A stretch of 64,000 nt of DNA from Pigmentiphaga sp. H8 (lineage in GTDB: Bacteria; Pseudomonadota; Gammaproteobacteria; Burkholderiales; Burkholderiaceae_B), in the NCBI RefSeq assembly GCF_003854895.1, contig NZ_CP033966.1, forward strand, positions 4,154,001-4,218,000, written 5' to 3'. Under the pieces are notes generated by a model. The model worked only from the letters and a program-made list of their open reading frames with translations, searched no databases and was not told the DNA's origin. Positions 33,102-42,168 of this stretch are shown piece by piece. The translations under genes were made by a program, and so were the position numbers. Position 1 is the stretch's first letter. Every line of letters starts with the position of its first letter.

Positions 33102-35012
33102 ATGTCCGAACGTCGCCCCATCGCCCAGCTTCCCGACCTCCTGATCAGCCAGATCGCGGCGGGTGAAGTCATCGAGCGCCCTGCCTCGGTCCTCAAGGAA
33201 TTGATGGAGAACGCCATCGACGCCGGCGCGCGCGCGGTCGACGTGCGGCTCGAGGGCGGCGGCATCCGGCGGATCGCCGTCAGCGACGACGGTGGCGGCA
33301 TTCCTCCGGACGAACTGCCGCTGGCCGTCTCCCGCCACGCCACCAGCAAGATCCGGTCGCTGAACGAACTCGAATCGGTGGCCTCGATGGGGTTCCGCGG
33401 CGAGGCCCTGGCCTCGATCGCCTCCGTCGCCCGGCTCACCTTGATTTCGCGCACGGCCAGCGCCGACCATGCCTGGCAATGGGAAGACGGCCAGGTCTCT
33501 CCCGCCTCCGGCCCCCCGGGCACCACGGTGGACGTGCGCCAGCTGTTCGACCTGGTGCCGGCCCGGCGCAAGTTCCTCAAATCGGAAGCCACGGAATTCG
33601 GCCATTGCGTGGAGGCCTTCCAGCGCATCGCGCTCGCGCACTGCCATATCGCCTTCCGCCTGTTCCACCACGACCGGGCCTACCAGCAGCACCTGCCCGC
33701 CGATCCGGTGCGCCGCATCCATGACGTACTGGGCGCGGAATTCGGCCAGGGCGGCCTGCCGGTGCAGGCCGACGCCGGCGCGATCCGCCTGCATGGCGTC
33801 GTCTCGCGCCCCACCGCCTCGCGCGCCCGTGCCGACCGCCAGTACCTGTACGTCAACGGCCGCTTCGTGCGCGACCGCACGGTCAGCCACGCCATGCGCG
33901 CCTCCTATGCCGACGTGCTGCACGGCGACCGCCAGCCGGCCTACGTGCTGTTCCTGGACCTGGACCCGGCGGCGGTGGACGTCAACGTGCATCCGGCCAA
34001 GCACGAGGTGCGCTTCCGCGAAAGCGGCGCGGTACACCGCTTCGTGACGCAGATCATCGGCCAGACCCTGGCCCATGCCGCGGGCGCGGCGACCGGCGTG
34101 GACGCGGCGGCCCAGGCGGTGCCGTCCGAGACGGTCCAGGCCGACGGCATGCCCGCGCCGACCATCCAGGGTCGTGTCGACGGCGCGGGCGCCCTGCCCA
34201 TGCCGGTCTCGTCCGAACCGGGTTCCACGCGCCCCGTGGCCCCCGCGCTGGCCTCGTCCTCGCAGTTGCCGTTCCGGCTGCAGGATGCCCCGTCCGCGTA
34301 TCGGCCCGAGCTGGGCGCGCGCATCCTGGCCCTGCACGAACCTCTGGCGCCCGCCCCCTCGCCCAGCGCCGTCGGCATGGCCCAGGCCCTGGCCGGCGCC
34401 CGCCCCCGCCCGCTGCCGGACGGCACTGACCTGCCGCTCGGCATGGCGATCGCCCAGTTGCACGGGATCTACGTGCTGGCCCAGAACGCGCACGGGCTGG
34501 TCGTGATCGACATGCACGCGGCCCATGAACGCATCGTGTACGAACAGCTCAAGAACGCCCTGGATGCGCGCGAGATGCCGCGGCAGAACCTGCTGGTGCC
34601 GGTCGTGTTCCGGGCTTCGGAAAGCGACGTCGCGCTGGTCGAGGAACAGCAGGAAGCCCTGTCCGACCTCGGCTTCGAACTGCGGCCGGCTGGTCCCGCC
34701 TCGGTCGCCGTGCGCGCCGTGCCCGCGCCGCTGGCCCAGGCCGACATCGAGACCCTGGCGCGCGAAGTGCTGCGCGACTTCGCCGAGGTGGGCGCCTCGC
34801 GCCTGCTGACCGAGCAGCGCAACGAACTGCTGGCGACCATGGCCTGCCACGGCGCGGTGCGCGCCAACCGCCGGCTCAACCAGGACGAGATGAACGGCCT
34901 GCTGCGGCAGATGGAGGCGACTGAACGCGCCGACCAGTGCAACCACGGCCGTCCGACCTGGGTGCAGCTCAGCGTGGGCGATCTCGACCGCCTGTTCCTG
35001 CGCGGGCGCTGA
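33102..35012 (+). CDS. mutL: DNA mismatch repair protein MutL
   Basis: ATP-dependent coordinator of mismatch repair, 636 residues. GHKL ATPase motifs: LISQIAAGEVIERPASVLKE near 12, AIDAGARAVDV near 40, DDGGGIP near 61 and SMGFRGEALASIASV near 94. In the C-terminal domain DMHAAHERIVYE near 470 fits the endonuclease pattern D-x-H-A-x2-E-x4-E, and ACHGAVRANRRLN near 585 is the conserved partner motif, so the protein may have intrinsic nicking activity as in MutH-less bacteria. The start at 33102 (MSERRPIAQLPDLL) was preferred to an in-frame ATG at 33057. Followed 13 bases later by miaA. Confidence 0.96.
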   Translation: MSERRPIAQLPDLLISQIAAGEVIERPASVLKELMENAIDAGARAVDVRLEGGGIRRIAVSDDGGGIPPDELPLAVSRHATSKIRSLNELESVASMGFRGEALASIASVARLTLISRTASADHAWQWEDGQVSPASGPPGTTVDVRQLFDLVPARRKFLKSEATEFGHCVEAFQRIALAHCHIAFRLFHHDRAYQQHLPADPVRRIHDVLGAEFGQGGLPVQADAGAIRLHGVVSRPTASRARADRQYLYVNGRFVRDRTVSHAMRASYADVLHGDRQPAYVLFLDLDPAAVDVNVHPAKHEVRFRESGAVHRFVTQIIGQTLAHAAGAATGVDAAAQAVPSETVQADGMPAPTIQGRVDGAGALPMPVSSEPGSTRPVAPALASSSQLPFRLQDAPSAYRPELGARILALHEPLAPAPSPSAVGMAQALAGARPRPLPDGTDLPLGMAIAQLHGIYVLAQNAHGLVVIDMHAAHERIVYEQLKNALDAREMPRQNLLVPVVFRASESDVALVEEQQEALSDLGFELRPAGPASVAVRAVPAPLAQADIETLAREVLRDFAEVGASRLLTEQRNELLATMACHGAVRANRRLNQDEMNGLLRQMEATERADQCNHGRPTWVQLSVGDLDRLFLRGR

Positions 35013-35025
35013 GTCCGCACCGAAG

Positions 35026-36000
35026 ATGGCCGACCGCAGCCCCTTTCCCGTCCTGTGCCTGATGGGCCCCACCGCCGCCGGCAAGAGCGCGGCCACGCTG
35101 GCGCTGGCCGACCGCTGGCCGCTCGAGATCGTCAACGTCGATTCCGCCACCATCTATCGCAGCATGGACATCGGCACGGCCAAGCCCAGCCGGGAGGAAC
35201 GCCTGCGCGTGCCGCAGCACCTGCTGGACATCCGCGATCCGGCCGAAAATTTCTCGGCCGGCCAGTTCCGCGCCGAGACCCTGCGCCTGATCGCCGACAT
35301 CCGCGCCCGGGGCCGCATCCCGCTGCTGGCCGGCGGCACCATGATGTATTTCAAGGCGCTGCGCGAGGGCCTGGACAACCTGCCGCAGGCGGACGCCGTC
35401 CTGCGCGCGGAACTGAACGCCCGCGCCGCCGACATCGGCTGGCCCGCCCTGCACGCCGAACTGGCGCGCGTCGATCCGGCCACCGCCGCGCGGCTCTCGC
35501 CCAACGACAGCCAACGCATCCAGCGCGCGCTGGAGATCCATGCGCTGACCGGCCAACCCATGTCGTCCCTGCTGACCGGCCAGGCCGCGCCGGCCGACAC
35601 CGGCCTGCGCTACGTCAACCTGAGCCTGGAACCCTCGGAACGCGCCGGCCTGCATGCCAGGATCGAACAGCGCTTCGACGCCATGCTCGAGGCCGGCCTG
35701 GTGGACGAGGTTCGCCGCCTGCGGGCGCGCGGCGACCTGAGTCCCGACCTGCCGTCCATACGATGCGTGGGGTACCGCCAGGTCTGGGGCTATCTGGCCG
35801 GGGAAATCCACGGCGCCGAGATGCGGGGCCAGGCGGTCGCCGCCACCCGGCAACTGGCCAAGCGCCAGATCACCTGGCTGCGCGCCCTGCCCGACCGGCT
35901 GGCGGTGGACTGCCTGGCGGCGGACAGCACGGCGCGCGTGATCGACGCGGCCGCCGCCACGCTGGACGCGTCCCTGGAAGCGGCCGGCAATCCGCGCTGA
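35026..36000 (+). CDS. miaA: tRNA dimethylallyltransferase MiaA
   Basis: Adds dimethylallyl to A37 of tRNAs reading U-starting codons. The 324-residue protein has the P-loop MGPTAAGKSAATLALADRW near residue 10, the DSATIYRSMDIGTAKP segment near 36, LLAGGTMMYFKALREGL near 103 and RCVGYRQVWGYLAG near 247. Directly downstream of mutL, the conserved order in proteobacteria. Confidence 0.96.
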   Translation: MADRSPFPVLCLMGPTAAGKSAATLALADRWPLEIVNVDSATIYRSMDIGTAKPSREERLRVPQHLLDIRDPAENFSAGQFRAETLRLIADIRARGRIPLLAGGTMMYFKALREGLDNLPQADAVLRAELNARAADIGWPALHAELARVDPATAARLSPNDSQRIQRALEIHALTGQPMSSLLTGQAAPADTGLRYVNLSLEPSERAGLHARIEQRFDAMLEAGLVDEVRRLRARGDLSPDLPSIRCVGYRQVWGYLAGEIHGAEMRGQAVAATRQLAKRQITWLRALPDRLAVDCLAADSTARVIDAAAATLDASLEAAGNPR

Positions 36001-36113
36001 CGGCGCGCCCGCGCCACGCCCCGCCCGCCGCGGCGTGCGCCGGGGCGCCGGCCCTGCTATGCTGGATGCGTGCGCGGCCCGTTGCCGCGCTTTGCGCTTT
36101 CGACGACAGATTC

Positions 36114-37178
36114 ATGAACAGGTACTGGAGCCGCGTCACTCAACAACTGACGCCCTACGTCCCCGGCGAACAACCGCAGATAGACGGACTCGTCAAACTC
36201 AACACGAACGAGAATCCGTATCCGCCCTCGCCGCGCGCCCTGGAAGCCATACGCCAGGCCACCAACGAGACGCTGCGGCGCTATCCCGACCCCGACGCCA
36301 ACGTGTTCAAGGCGGCGGTGGCGCGCTTCCATGGCGTGCAGGCCGACCACGTCTTCGTCGGCAACAGCTCGGACGAGGTGCTGGCCCACGTCTTCGTCGG
36401 CCTGCTCAAGCACGACCTGCCGTTGCTGTTCCCGGATGTGACCTACAGCTTCTACCCGGTCTACTGCGGCCTGTACGGCATCGACTACCGCACCGTGCCG
36501 CTGGCCGACGACCTGTCCCTGCGCGTGCAGGACTACGGCCAGCCGAACGGCGGAATCATCTTCCCCAATCCGAACGCCCCCACCGGCCGCCTGCTGCCCC
36601 TGGAGGACATCGAGACGCTGCTGAAGGCGAATCCGGATTCGGTCGTCGTGGTGGATGAAGCCTACGTCGATTTCGGCGGCACGTCGGCGGTCCCGCTGGT
36701 GGCGGCCCATCCCAACCTGCTGGTGGTGCAGACGCTGTCCAAGGCGCGCTCGCTGGCGGGCCTGCGGGTCGGTTACGCCATCGGCCAGCCGCATCTGATC
36801 GAGGGGCTGGAACGGGTCAAGAGCAGCTTCAACTCCTATCCGCTCGACCGCCTGGCCATGGCCGGCGCGACCGCGGCCATGGAAGACACCGCTTATTTCG
36901 ATCGTACCCGCCAGGCCGTCATCGCCTCGCGCGTGCGCTTGACCGCCAAGCTGGAAGAACTGGGTTTCGAGGTGCTGCCGTCGGCCGCCAACTTCGTCTT
37001 CGCACGCCACCCCGGCCACGATGGCGCGGCCCTGCTGAAGGCGCTGCGCGAACGCAAGGTCCTGGTGCGGCATTTCAAGCAGCCGCGCATCGACCAGTAC
37101 CTGCGCATCACGGTCGGCACCGACGCCGAATGCGATGCGCTGCTAAGCGCATTGAGGGATATCCCCCCTACGCGCTGA
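36114..37178 (+). CDS. hisC: histidinol-phosphate aminotransferase
   Basis: PLP-dependent fold-type I enzyme of the histidine pathway. 354 residues with LVKLNTNENPYPPSPRALEA near residue 28, FVGNSSDEVLAHVF near 83, PNAPTGRLLP near 158, VVVDEAYVDFGG near 184 and the PLP lysine in LVVQTLSKARSLAGLRVGYA near 214. The ATG at 36114 fits the family start. The end I-P-P-T-R with TGA is encoded by the adjoining palindromic repeat. It is a stand-alone copy away from a his operon; a paralogue elsewhere in the genome is possible. Confidence 0.93.
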   Translation: MNRYWSRVTQQLTPYVPGEQPQIDGLVKLNTNENPYPPSPRALEAIRQATNETLRRYPDPDANVFKAAVARFHGVQADHVFVGNSSDEVLAHVFVGLLKHDLPLLFPDVTYSFYPVYCGLYGIDYRTVPLADDLSLRVQDYGQPNGGIIFPNPNAPTGRLLPLEDIETLLKANPDSVVVVDEAYVDFGGTSAVPLVAAHPNLLVVQTLSKARSLAGLRVGYAIGQPHLIEGLERVKSSFNSYPLDRLAMAGATAAMEDTAYFDRTRQAVIASRVRLTAKLEELGFEVLPSAANFVFARHPGHDGAALLKALRERKVLVRHFKQPRIDQYLRITVGTDAECDALLSALRDIPPTR

Positions 37179-37403
37179 GGGAAGCCCCCCCAGGGGGCCG
37201 ACGGCGGTGGACCGGCGGAGCCGGATCCACCGTGTCGTAGTCTGTGTTGCCGTTCTCGGTGCGGAGCACCGCATGCTTGGTTTGATCCAGGGCGCCGCGG
37301 ATCCGGCTTTGCCGGTCCGCCAGCGCCGCCCCTTGAGGGGCGCGGCCATAGGCCGCGTGGGGTGGACTACCTGTCGGGGCGCCCGAAGGGCGTAGGGGGT
37401 GGG
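37163..37403. repeat. compound palindromic repeat between hisC and purM
   Basis: Third full A-linker-B element, the most diverged. Module A has CCCCCCTACGCGCTGAGG; the linker holds GGTGCGGAGCACCGCATGC and TTGATCC; module B has the GCGGATCCGGC/GCCGGTCCGC stem, then a 40-base insertion-like stretch (CGCGGCCATAGGCCGCGTGG and GTGGACTACCTGTC) before GCCCGAAGGGCGTAGGGGG. The A edge encodes the hisC stop; purM keeps its own. Confidence 0.88.
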
Positions 37404-37404
37404 C

Positions 37405-38454
37405 TTACACCACTTCGGTTTGGGCGGCGCCGGGTTGTTGGTCGACGATTTCGCCCAGGCGGTAGACGGTTTCGCCTTGTTCGCGCAGCGTCGCGGCAAC
37501 AGCGTCGGCCTGGTCGGCCGAGACCACCACCACCATGCCGATGCCGCAGTTGAAGACGCGGTGCATCTCGACGTCGGCTACCTGGCCTTCGCGTTGCAGC
37601 CACGTGAACAGTTCGGGCATCTTCCATGCATCGCGGTGCAGGCGCGCGGCCAGGCCGGGGCGCAGGATGCGCGGCACGTTGTCCAGCAGGCCGCCGCCGG
37701 TGATGTGGGCCAGGCCCTTGATCTCGTGCTTGGCGATGGCCGCCAGCACTTGCTTGACGTAGATGCGCGTGGGCGCCATGACGACGTCGCGCAGGGGCTG
37801 GCCGTGGAAGTCCTGGTCCGGCGTGGCGCCGGCGCGTTCGATGATCTTGCGCACCAGCGAATAGCCGTTGGAGTGCGCGCCGCTGGAAGCCAGGCCCAGC
37901 ACGGCGTCCCCGGGCTGGATGCGGCTGCCGTCGATGGCCTGCGATTTCTCGACCGCGCCGACGGCGAAACCCGCCAGGTCGTATTCGCCATCGGGGTACA
38001 TGCCCGGCATTTCGGCGGTTTCCCCGCCGATCAGGGCGCAGCCGGCCAGTTCGCAGCCCTTGGCGATGCCGCCGACGACCGTGGCGGCGGTGTCCACCGA
38101 CAGGCGGCCGCAGGCGAAGTAGTCCAGGAAGAACAGCGGCTCGGCGCCCTGCACCAGGATGTCGTTCACGCTCATGGCCACCAGGTCGATGCCCACGGTA
38201 TCGTGCTTGTTCCACGAGAACGCCAGACGCAGCTTGGTACCCACGCCGTCGGTACCCGACACCAGCACGGGCTCGCGGTACTTCTTGGGCACCTCGAACA
38301 GGGCCCCGAATCCGCCAATGCCGGCCAGCACTCCTTCGCGCATGGTGCGCTTGGCGAGGGGCTTGATGCGCTCGACCAGGGCATCGCCGGCGTCGATGTC
38401 GACGCCCGCGTCGCGGTAGGTTAGAGAGGAAGCGCTGGGTTGTTGTGCGGACAT
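37405..38454 (-). CDS. purM: phosphoribosylformylglycinamidine cyclo-ligase PurM
   Basis: AIR synthetase of purine biosynthesis, 349 residues. Family motifs: SLTYRDAGVDIDAGDALVER near residue 8, VSGTDGVGTKLRLAF near 62, DLVAMSVNDILVQGAEPLFF near 83, GGETAEMPGMYP near 133 and GLAHITGGGLLDNVPRIL near 240. The ATG at 38454 is the normal start; an upstream in-frame ATG at 38496 adds 14 unconserved residues. Divergent from hda. Confidence 0.96.
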   Translation of the reverse strand: MSAQQPSASSLTYRDAGVDIDAGDALVERIKPLAKRTMREGVLAGIGGFGALFEVPKKYREPVLVSGTDGVGTKLRLAFSWNKHDTVGIDLVAMSVNDILVQGAEPLFFLDYFACGRLSVDTAATVVGGIAKGCELAGCALIGGETAEMPGMYPDGEYDLAGFAVGAVEKSQAIDGSRIQPGDAVLGLASSGAHSNGYSLVRKIIERAGATPDQDFHGQPLRDVVMAPTRIYVKQVLAAIAKHEIKGLAHITGGGLLDNVPRILRPGLAARLHRDAWKMPELFTWLQREGQVADVEMHRVFNCGIGMVVVVSADQADAVAATLREQGETVYRLGEIVDQQPGAAQTEVV

Positions 38455-38523
38455 GGGATGGACCGAAAAGTGGATGGGCGCGGGCTTTCGCGGCAAAAAA
38501 ACCAGCCGGGACCGCCTGAAAGC

Positions 38524-38529
38524 TATAAT
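38524..38529 (+). promoter_or_regulatory. possible -10 box of the hda operon
   Basis: TATAAT in the 247-base purM-hda gap, about 170 bases upstream of hda, with no clear -35 at the usual distance. The same AT-rich island (GCTATAATTTTACG) could also serve the divergent purM promoter. The rest of the gap shows nothing else I can identify. Confidence 0.35.
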
Positions 38530-38701
38530 TTTACGATGATTGGTATTCCCATGCAGCGGACAGGGATTTACATCGGGGCAACGCCCGGTGGCACCCGCCG
38601 CGCCCCGCGTTCCTTTTCTGCCTGCGCAGCCTTGCCCGGCCCGACCTGTCGCCCCCCAACGCCATGATCGTCCGACGCTGCGGGTCTCTTAGCCGCACCT
38701 C

Positions 38702-39424
38702 ATGAAGCAGTTGCTACTCGACGTTCTTGCCGCGCCGGCTCCGTCCCTGGAAAACTATGTCGCGGGCCCCAATACCGAGGCCCTGGCGAGCCTGCGCGCG
38801 CTGGCGCCCGGCCGCGCCGTCTACCTCTGGGGCCCCGCCGGCTGCGGCCGCACCCACCTGTTGCGGGCCTTGTCCGACCGGCCCGGCGCGCTCTACCTGG
38901 ACAGCCACAGCCCCGTGTCGGCCTACCGCCGCACGGCCCAGCCCGAGGAGTCCGACGTCCGCCCGGCGTTGATCGCCGTCGACGACCTGCACCTCCTGGA
39001 CGAACCCCGGCTTGCCAGCGTGTTCTCGCTGTACAACCGCTGGCGCGAAACCTCGGCCACCGACATCGCCCTGTCGCTGATCGTGGCCGGCGAACGCGCG
39101 CCGGGCCAGCTCGAGATTCGCGAGGACCTGCGCACCCGCCTGGGCTGGGACCTGGTCTTCCGGCTGGAAGTGCTGTCCGATGCCGAGAAGACCGACGCCC
39201 TGATCCGCCAGGCCGCCAGCCGCGGGCTGCAGCTCGCGCCCGAGGTGGTGAACTGGATTCTTACCCACTACGAGCGGGACATGCGCCAGCTGGCCGCCCT
39301 GCTCGATGCCCTGGACCGCTATTCGCTGGCGGCCAAGCGCCCGATCACGCTGCCGCTGTTGCGCGCCATGCTGGCCGAACAGCCCCCACCGCCCTCCATT
39401 CAGTCGTATTCTTCGTTGTCATGA
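38702..39424 (+). CDS. hda: DnaA regulatory inactivator Hda
   Basis: AAA+ protein that, with the beta clamp, triggers ATP hydrolysis by DnaA after initiation. The 240-residue sequence begins MKQLLLDVLAAPAPSLENYV (clamp-binding N-terminal motif QLLLDV), with a DnaA-like Walker A YLWGPAGCGRTHLLRAL near residue 42, Walker B LIAVDDLHLLDEP near 92 and a C-terminal lid RDMRQLAALLDALDRYSL. The canonical P-loop lysine is replaced by arginine (GCGRTHLL), as in other betaproteobacterial Hda proteins. First of four genes joined by 4-base overlaps. Confidence 0.93.
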   Translation: MKQLLLDVLAAPAPSLENYVAGPNTEALASLRALAPGRAVYLWGPAGCGRTHLLRALSDRPGALYLDSHSPVSAYRRTAQPEESDVRPALIAVDDLHLLDEPRLASVFSLYNRWRETSATDIALSLIVAGERAPGQLEIREDLRTRLGWDLVFRLEVLSDAEKTDALIRQAASRGLQLAPEVVNWILTHYERDMRQLAALLDALDRYSLAAKRPITLPLLRAMLAEQPPPPSIQSYSSLS

Positions 39425-40113
39425 TCCCCACCCAAGCGCCACCTGCCCGCCTCGCCCTGTTCGACCTGGACCACACCCTGCTGCCGCTCGACAGCGACTA
39501 CCGGTGGGCCGATTTCCTCGCCCGCGCCGGCCACGTCGGCGACCCCGTGGCCGCCCGCGCCCGGAACGAAGAGCTGATGCAGCGCTACGACGCCGGCAAG
39601 CTGACCGCGATGGAGTCGGCCGAGTTCATGCTGGGCCTCCTGGCCCGCAGCACGCCCTACGACCTGGCCCGCTGGCACGAGGACTTCATGGCCGAGGTGA
39701 TCCGCCCCGCCATCTCCGACCAGGCCATCGCGCTGGTGCGCGAGCACCTGGAGGCGGGCGACCTGTGCGCCATCGCCACCTCGACCAACACCTTCGTGAC
39801 CGCGCCCATCGCGCGCGCCTTCGGCATCCCCGTGCTGCTGGGCACCGAGCCGGAATACACCGCCGGCCGCTACACCGGCCGCATCCAGGGCATCCCGTGC
39901 TTCCGCGAAGGCAAGGTGGTGCGCGTCAACCAATGGCTGGCCGGCCACGGCTGGCAGTTGTCGGATTTCCGGCAGTCTTTCTTCTATAGCGACTCGATGA
40001 ACGATGTCCCGCTGCTCGAAGCGGTGACCGACCCGATCGCTGCCAACCCATCCGCCGCGCTGCGCGAACTGGCGCGCGAACGAGGCTGGCGCATCACGGA
40101 CCTGTTCGCATGA
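39421..40113 (+). CDS. HAD-superfamily hydrolase, subfamily IB (PSPase-like)
   Basis: Phosphatase of 230 residues. HAD motif I LFDLDHTLLPLDSDYRW near residue 11, motif II ATSTNTFVTAPIARAFG near 120, motif III lysine in REGKVVRVNQWL near 162 and motif IV FFYSDSMNDVPLLE near 190. The cap resembles phosphoserine phosphatase; the exact substrate is not determinable, with phosphoserine or histidinol phosphate as candidates. Overlaps hda and pcnB by four bases at each end, so the three are co-translated. Confidence 0.88.
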   Translation: MIPTQAPPARLALFDLDHTLLPLDSDYRWADFLARAGHVGDPVAARARNEELMQRYDAGKLTAMESAEFMLGLLARSTPYDLARWHEDFMAEVIRPAISDQAIALVREHLEAGDLCAIATSTNTFVTAPIARAFGIPVLLGTEPEYTAGRYTGRIQGIPCFREGKVVRVNQWLAGHGWQLSDFRQSFFYSDSMNDVPLLEAVTDPIAANPSAALRELARERGWRITDLFA

Positions 40114-41513
40114 TCAAGAAGCTCATCAGCAAGCTCTTCACCCCCCGCGCGGCGCGCCCCATCCTGAGCGTCAAGCGGCATGCGCCGCTGCGCGTGCCCC
40201 AGGCCAAGCACGGCATCGACCGCCGGCTGGTCTCGCGCCATGCGATCAAGGTCTGCGACGTGCTGCACGAGAACGGCTTCGAGGCCTACATCGTCGGCGG
40301 CGCCGTGCGCGACCTGATCGTGGGCGCCCAGCCCAAGGACTTCGACGTGGCCACCAACGCCACGCCGGAACAGATACAGCCGCTGTTCCGCCGCGCCCGC
40401 ATCATCGGCCGCCGCTTCCGCCTGGTGCACGTGGTGTTCGGCCAGGAGATCATCGAAACCTCCACCTTCCGCGCCTCGGGCTCGGACGAACAGACCACCG
40501 ACGAACACGGCCGCATCCTGCGCGACAACGTCTTCGGCACGCTGGAGGAAGACGCCGCGCGGCGGGACTTCACGCTGAACGCGCTGTACTACGACCCCGC
40601 CACCGAGATCGTCATCGACTATCACGACGGCGTGGCCGACCTGAAGAAGAAAACCGTCAGCATCATCGGCGACGCGTCCAAACGCTACCGCGAGGACCCG
40701 GTCCGCATGCTGCGCGGCATGCGCTTCGCCGCCAAGCTGGACTTCGCCATCGCGCCGTCCACGCTCGCGCCCATACGCGAGATGGCCCACCTGATCGAGA
40801 ACGTGCCTGCGTCGCGTCTGTTCGACGAGATGCTGAAAATGCTGACCTGCGGCCACGCGCTGGACTGCCTGCGCCGGCTGCGCGCCGAGGGCCTGCACAA
40901 GGGCCTGCTGCCGCTGCTGGACGTGGTGCTGGAACAGCCGGGGGGCGAACGCTTCGTGAAGCTTGCCCTGGAACGCACCGACGTGCGCGTGCGTAGCGGC
41001 AAGTCGGTCAGCCCCAGCTTCCTGTTCGCCGCGCTGCTGTGGCAGCAGGTCAACCACCGCTGGCAGCAGTACCGCGCCGACGGCGAACTGCCCATGCCCG
41101 CCCTGGGCATGGCCGTGGATTCCGTGCTGGACGACCAGACCGAGAAGCTCGCCATCCAGCGCCGCTTCGTGTCCGACATGCGCGAGATCTGGTTCATGCA
41201 GCCGCGCTTCGAGCGGCGCCAGAGCAAGGGCGCCTGGCGCATGCTCGAACAGCCGCGCTTCCGTGCCGCCTGCGATTTCCTGCAATTGCGCGCCGCCGCC
41301 GGCGAGGTCGACAGCGCGCTGGCGCAATGGTGGATGGACCTGGCCGACGCCAGCGACGCGGCGCGCGCCGAGATGCTGGAAGACCTGGCCCGCCAGCCAC
41401 GCGCGGCCGGGGAAGCCACGGCTCCCCGCAAGCGCCGCCGGCGCAGCGGCCGTTCGCGCCAGGGGGGCCCGGCCGAGGGCGGACCGGAAGGCGGCACCCC
41501 GGTAGCCGGATGA
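40110..41513 (+). CDS. pcnB: poly(A) polymerase PcnB
   Basis: Adds poly(A) tails to RNA 3' ends, promoting decay, and controls plasmid copy number. 467 residues with the class II nucleotidyltransferase signature YIVGGAVRDLIVGAQPKDFD (catalytic aspartates DFD near residue 77), RRDFTLNALYYDP near 151 and RYREDPVRMLRGMRFAAKLD near 190. The basic C-terminus (RKRRRRSGRSRQ) fits RNA binding and distinguishes it from CCA-adding enzyme. Overlaps folK by four bases, the conserved pcnB-folK pair. Confidence 0.94.
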   Translation: MIKKLISKLFTPRAARPILSVKRHAPLRVPQAKHGIDRRLVSRHAIKVCDVLHENGFEAYIVGGAVRDLIVGAQPKDFDVATNATPEQIQPLFRRARIIGRRFRLVHVVFGQEIIETSTFRASGSDEQTTDEHGRILRDNVFGTLEEDAARRDFTLNALYYDPATEIVIDYHDGVADLKKKTVSIIGDASKRYREDPVRMLRGMRFAAKLDFAIAPSTLAPIREMAHLIENVPASRLFDEMLKMLTCGHALDCLRRLRAEGLHKGLLPLLDVVLEQPGGERFVKLALERTDVRVRSGKSVSPSFLFAALLWQQVNHRWQQYRADGELPMPALGMAVDSVLDDQTEKLAIQRRFVSDMREIWFMQPRFERRQSKGAWRMLEQPRFRAACDFLQLRAAAGEVDSALAQWWMDLADASDAARAEMLEDLARQPRAAGEATAPRKRRRRSGRSRQGGPAEGGPEGGTPVAG

Positions 41514-41998
41514 ACGCACCCGCCTGGCAGACGGCCTGGGTGGGATTGGGCGCAAACCTGGGCGACCCGGCCGCCACCCTGCGCGAAGCGCTGGCCGCGC
41601 TGGCCGCCCATCCCCAGGTGCGGCAGGACGCGCTCTCCCGCTTCTACCGCACCGGGCCGATCGACTCCAGCGGTCCCGACTACGTCAATGCCGTCGTGCG
41701 CCTGCGCACCACGCTGCCTCCTCTGGCGCTGCTGGACCTGCTCCAGGACATCGAACGGCGCCACGGCCGCGAACGCCCCTATCGCAACGCTCCCCGCACG
41801 CTGGACCTGGACCTGCTGGCGGTCGACGGCCAGCGCCTGGACACGCCCCGGCTGACCCTGCCCCACCCCCGCATGCACCAGCGCGCCTTCGTGCTGCGCC
41901 CGCTGTCGGACATCGATCCGGGCATGACGCTGCCCCAGGGGCCGGTGGACGAACTGCTGCGCGCCTGCGCGGACCAGGCGGTGTTTCCGCTGGACTAG
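41510..41998 (+). CDS. folK: 6-hydroxymethyl-7,8-dihydropterin pyrophosphokinase FolK
   Basis: HPPK of folate biosynthesis, 162 residues. WVGLGANLGDPAATLREALA near residue 8, the FYRTGPIDSSGPDYVNAVV segment near 45 and the family signature RNAPRTLDLDLLAVDG near 90 are all present. ATG at 41510 overlaps the pcnB stop by four bases (ATGA). Last gene of the hda-HAD-pcnB-folK unit. Confidence 0.96.
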   Translation: MNAPAWQTAWVGLGANLGDPAATLREALAALAAHPQVRQDALSRFYRTGPIDSSGPDYVNAVVRLRTTLPPLALLDLLQDIERRHGRERPYRNAPRTLDLDLLAVDGQRLDTPRLTLPHPRMHQRAFVLRPLSDIDPGMTLPQGPVDELLRACADQAVFPLD

Positions 41999-42106
41999 AA
42001 GCGGTCGTTGCGCTGGGCCAGGTCGTGTTGACGCCAACGAATGAAGATTGCATGCATATTCGCAGGTGCTCAATGCGATCCTGTACTCGGATCACGCACA
42101 AAAATA

Positions 42107-42138
42107 CTTGACATTCCCATAGTGTCAAGGCGGAGCAT
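42107..42138 (+). promoter_or_regulatory. MerR/CueR-type promoter of the copper ATPase gene
   Basis: A dyad CTTGACA-N9-TGTCAAG (42107-42129) contains the -35 box TTGACA (42108-42113); a weak -10 (GAGCAT, 42133-42138) follows after 19 bases. A long spacer with a dyad inside it is the hallmark of MerR-family promoters; the CCCATAG core resembles CueR sites of copA genes. No merR-type gene is present in the window, so the regulator must act in trans. Confidence 0.75.
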
Positions 42139-42168
42139 CAAGCCTTGATCTGGCGCGAGGGGAACAGC

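Noticed and set aside
36001..36113. GC-rich hairpin-like stretch between miaA and hisC as a further repeat copy
   Set aside because: It lacks the TACGCGC edge and the CCGG-loop-CCGG stem of the family; I see only generic GC-rich inverted segments and no certain function.
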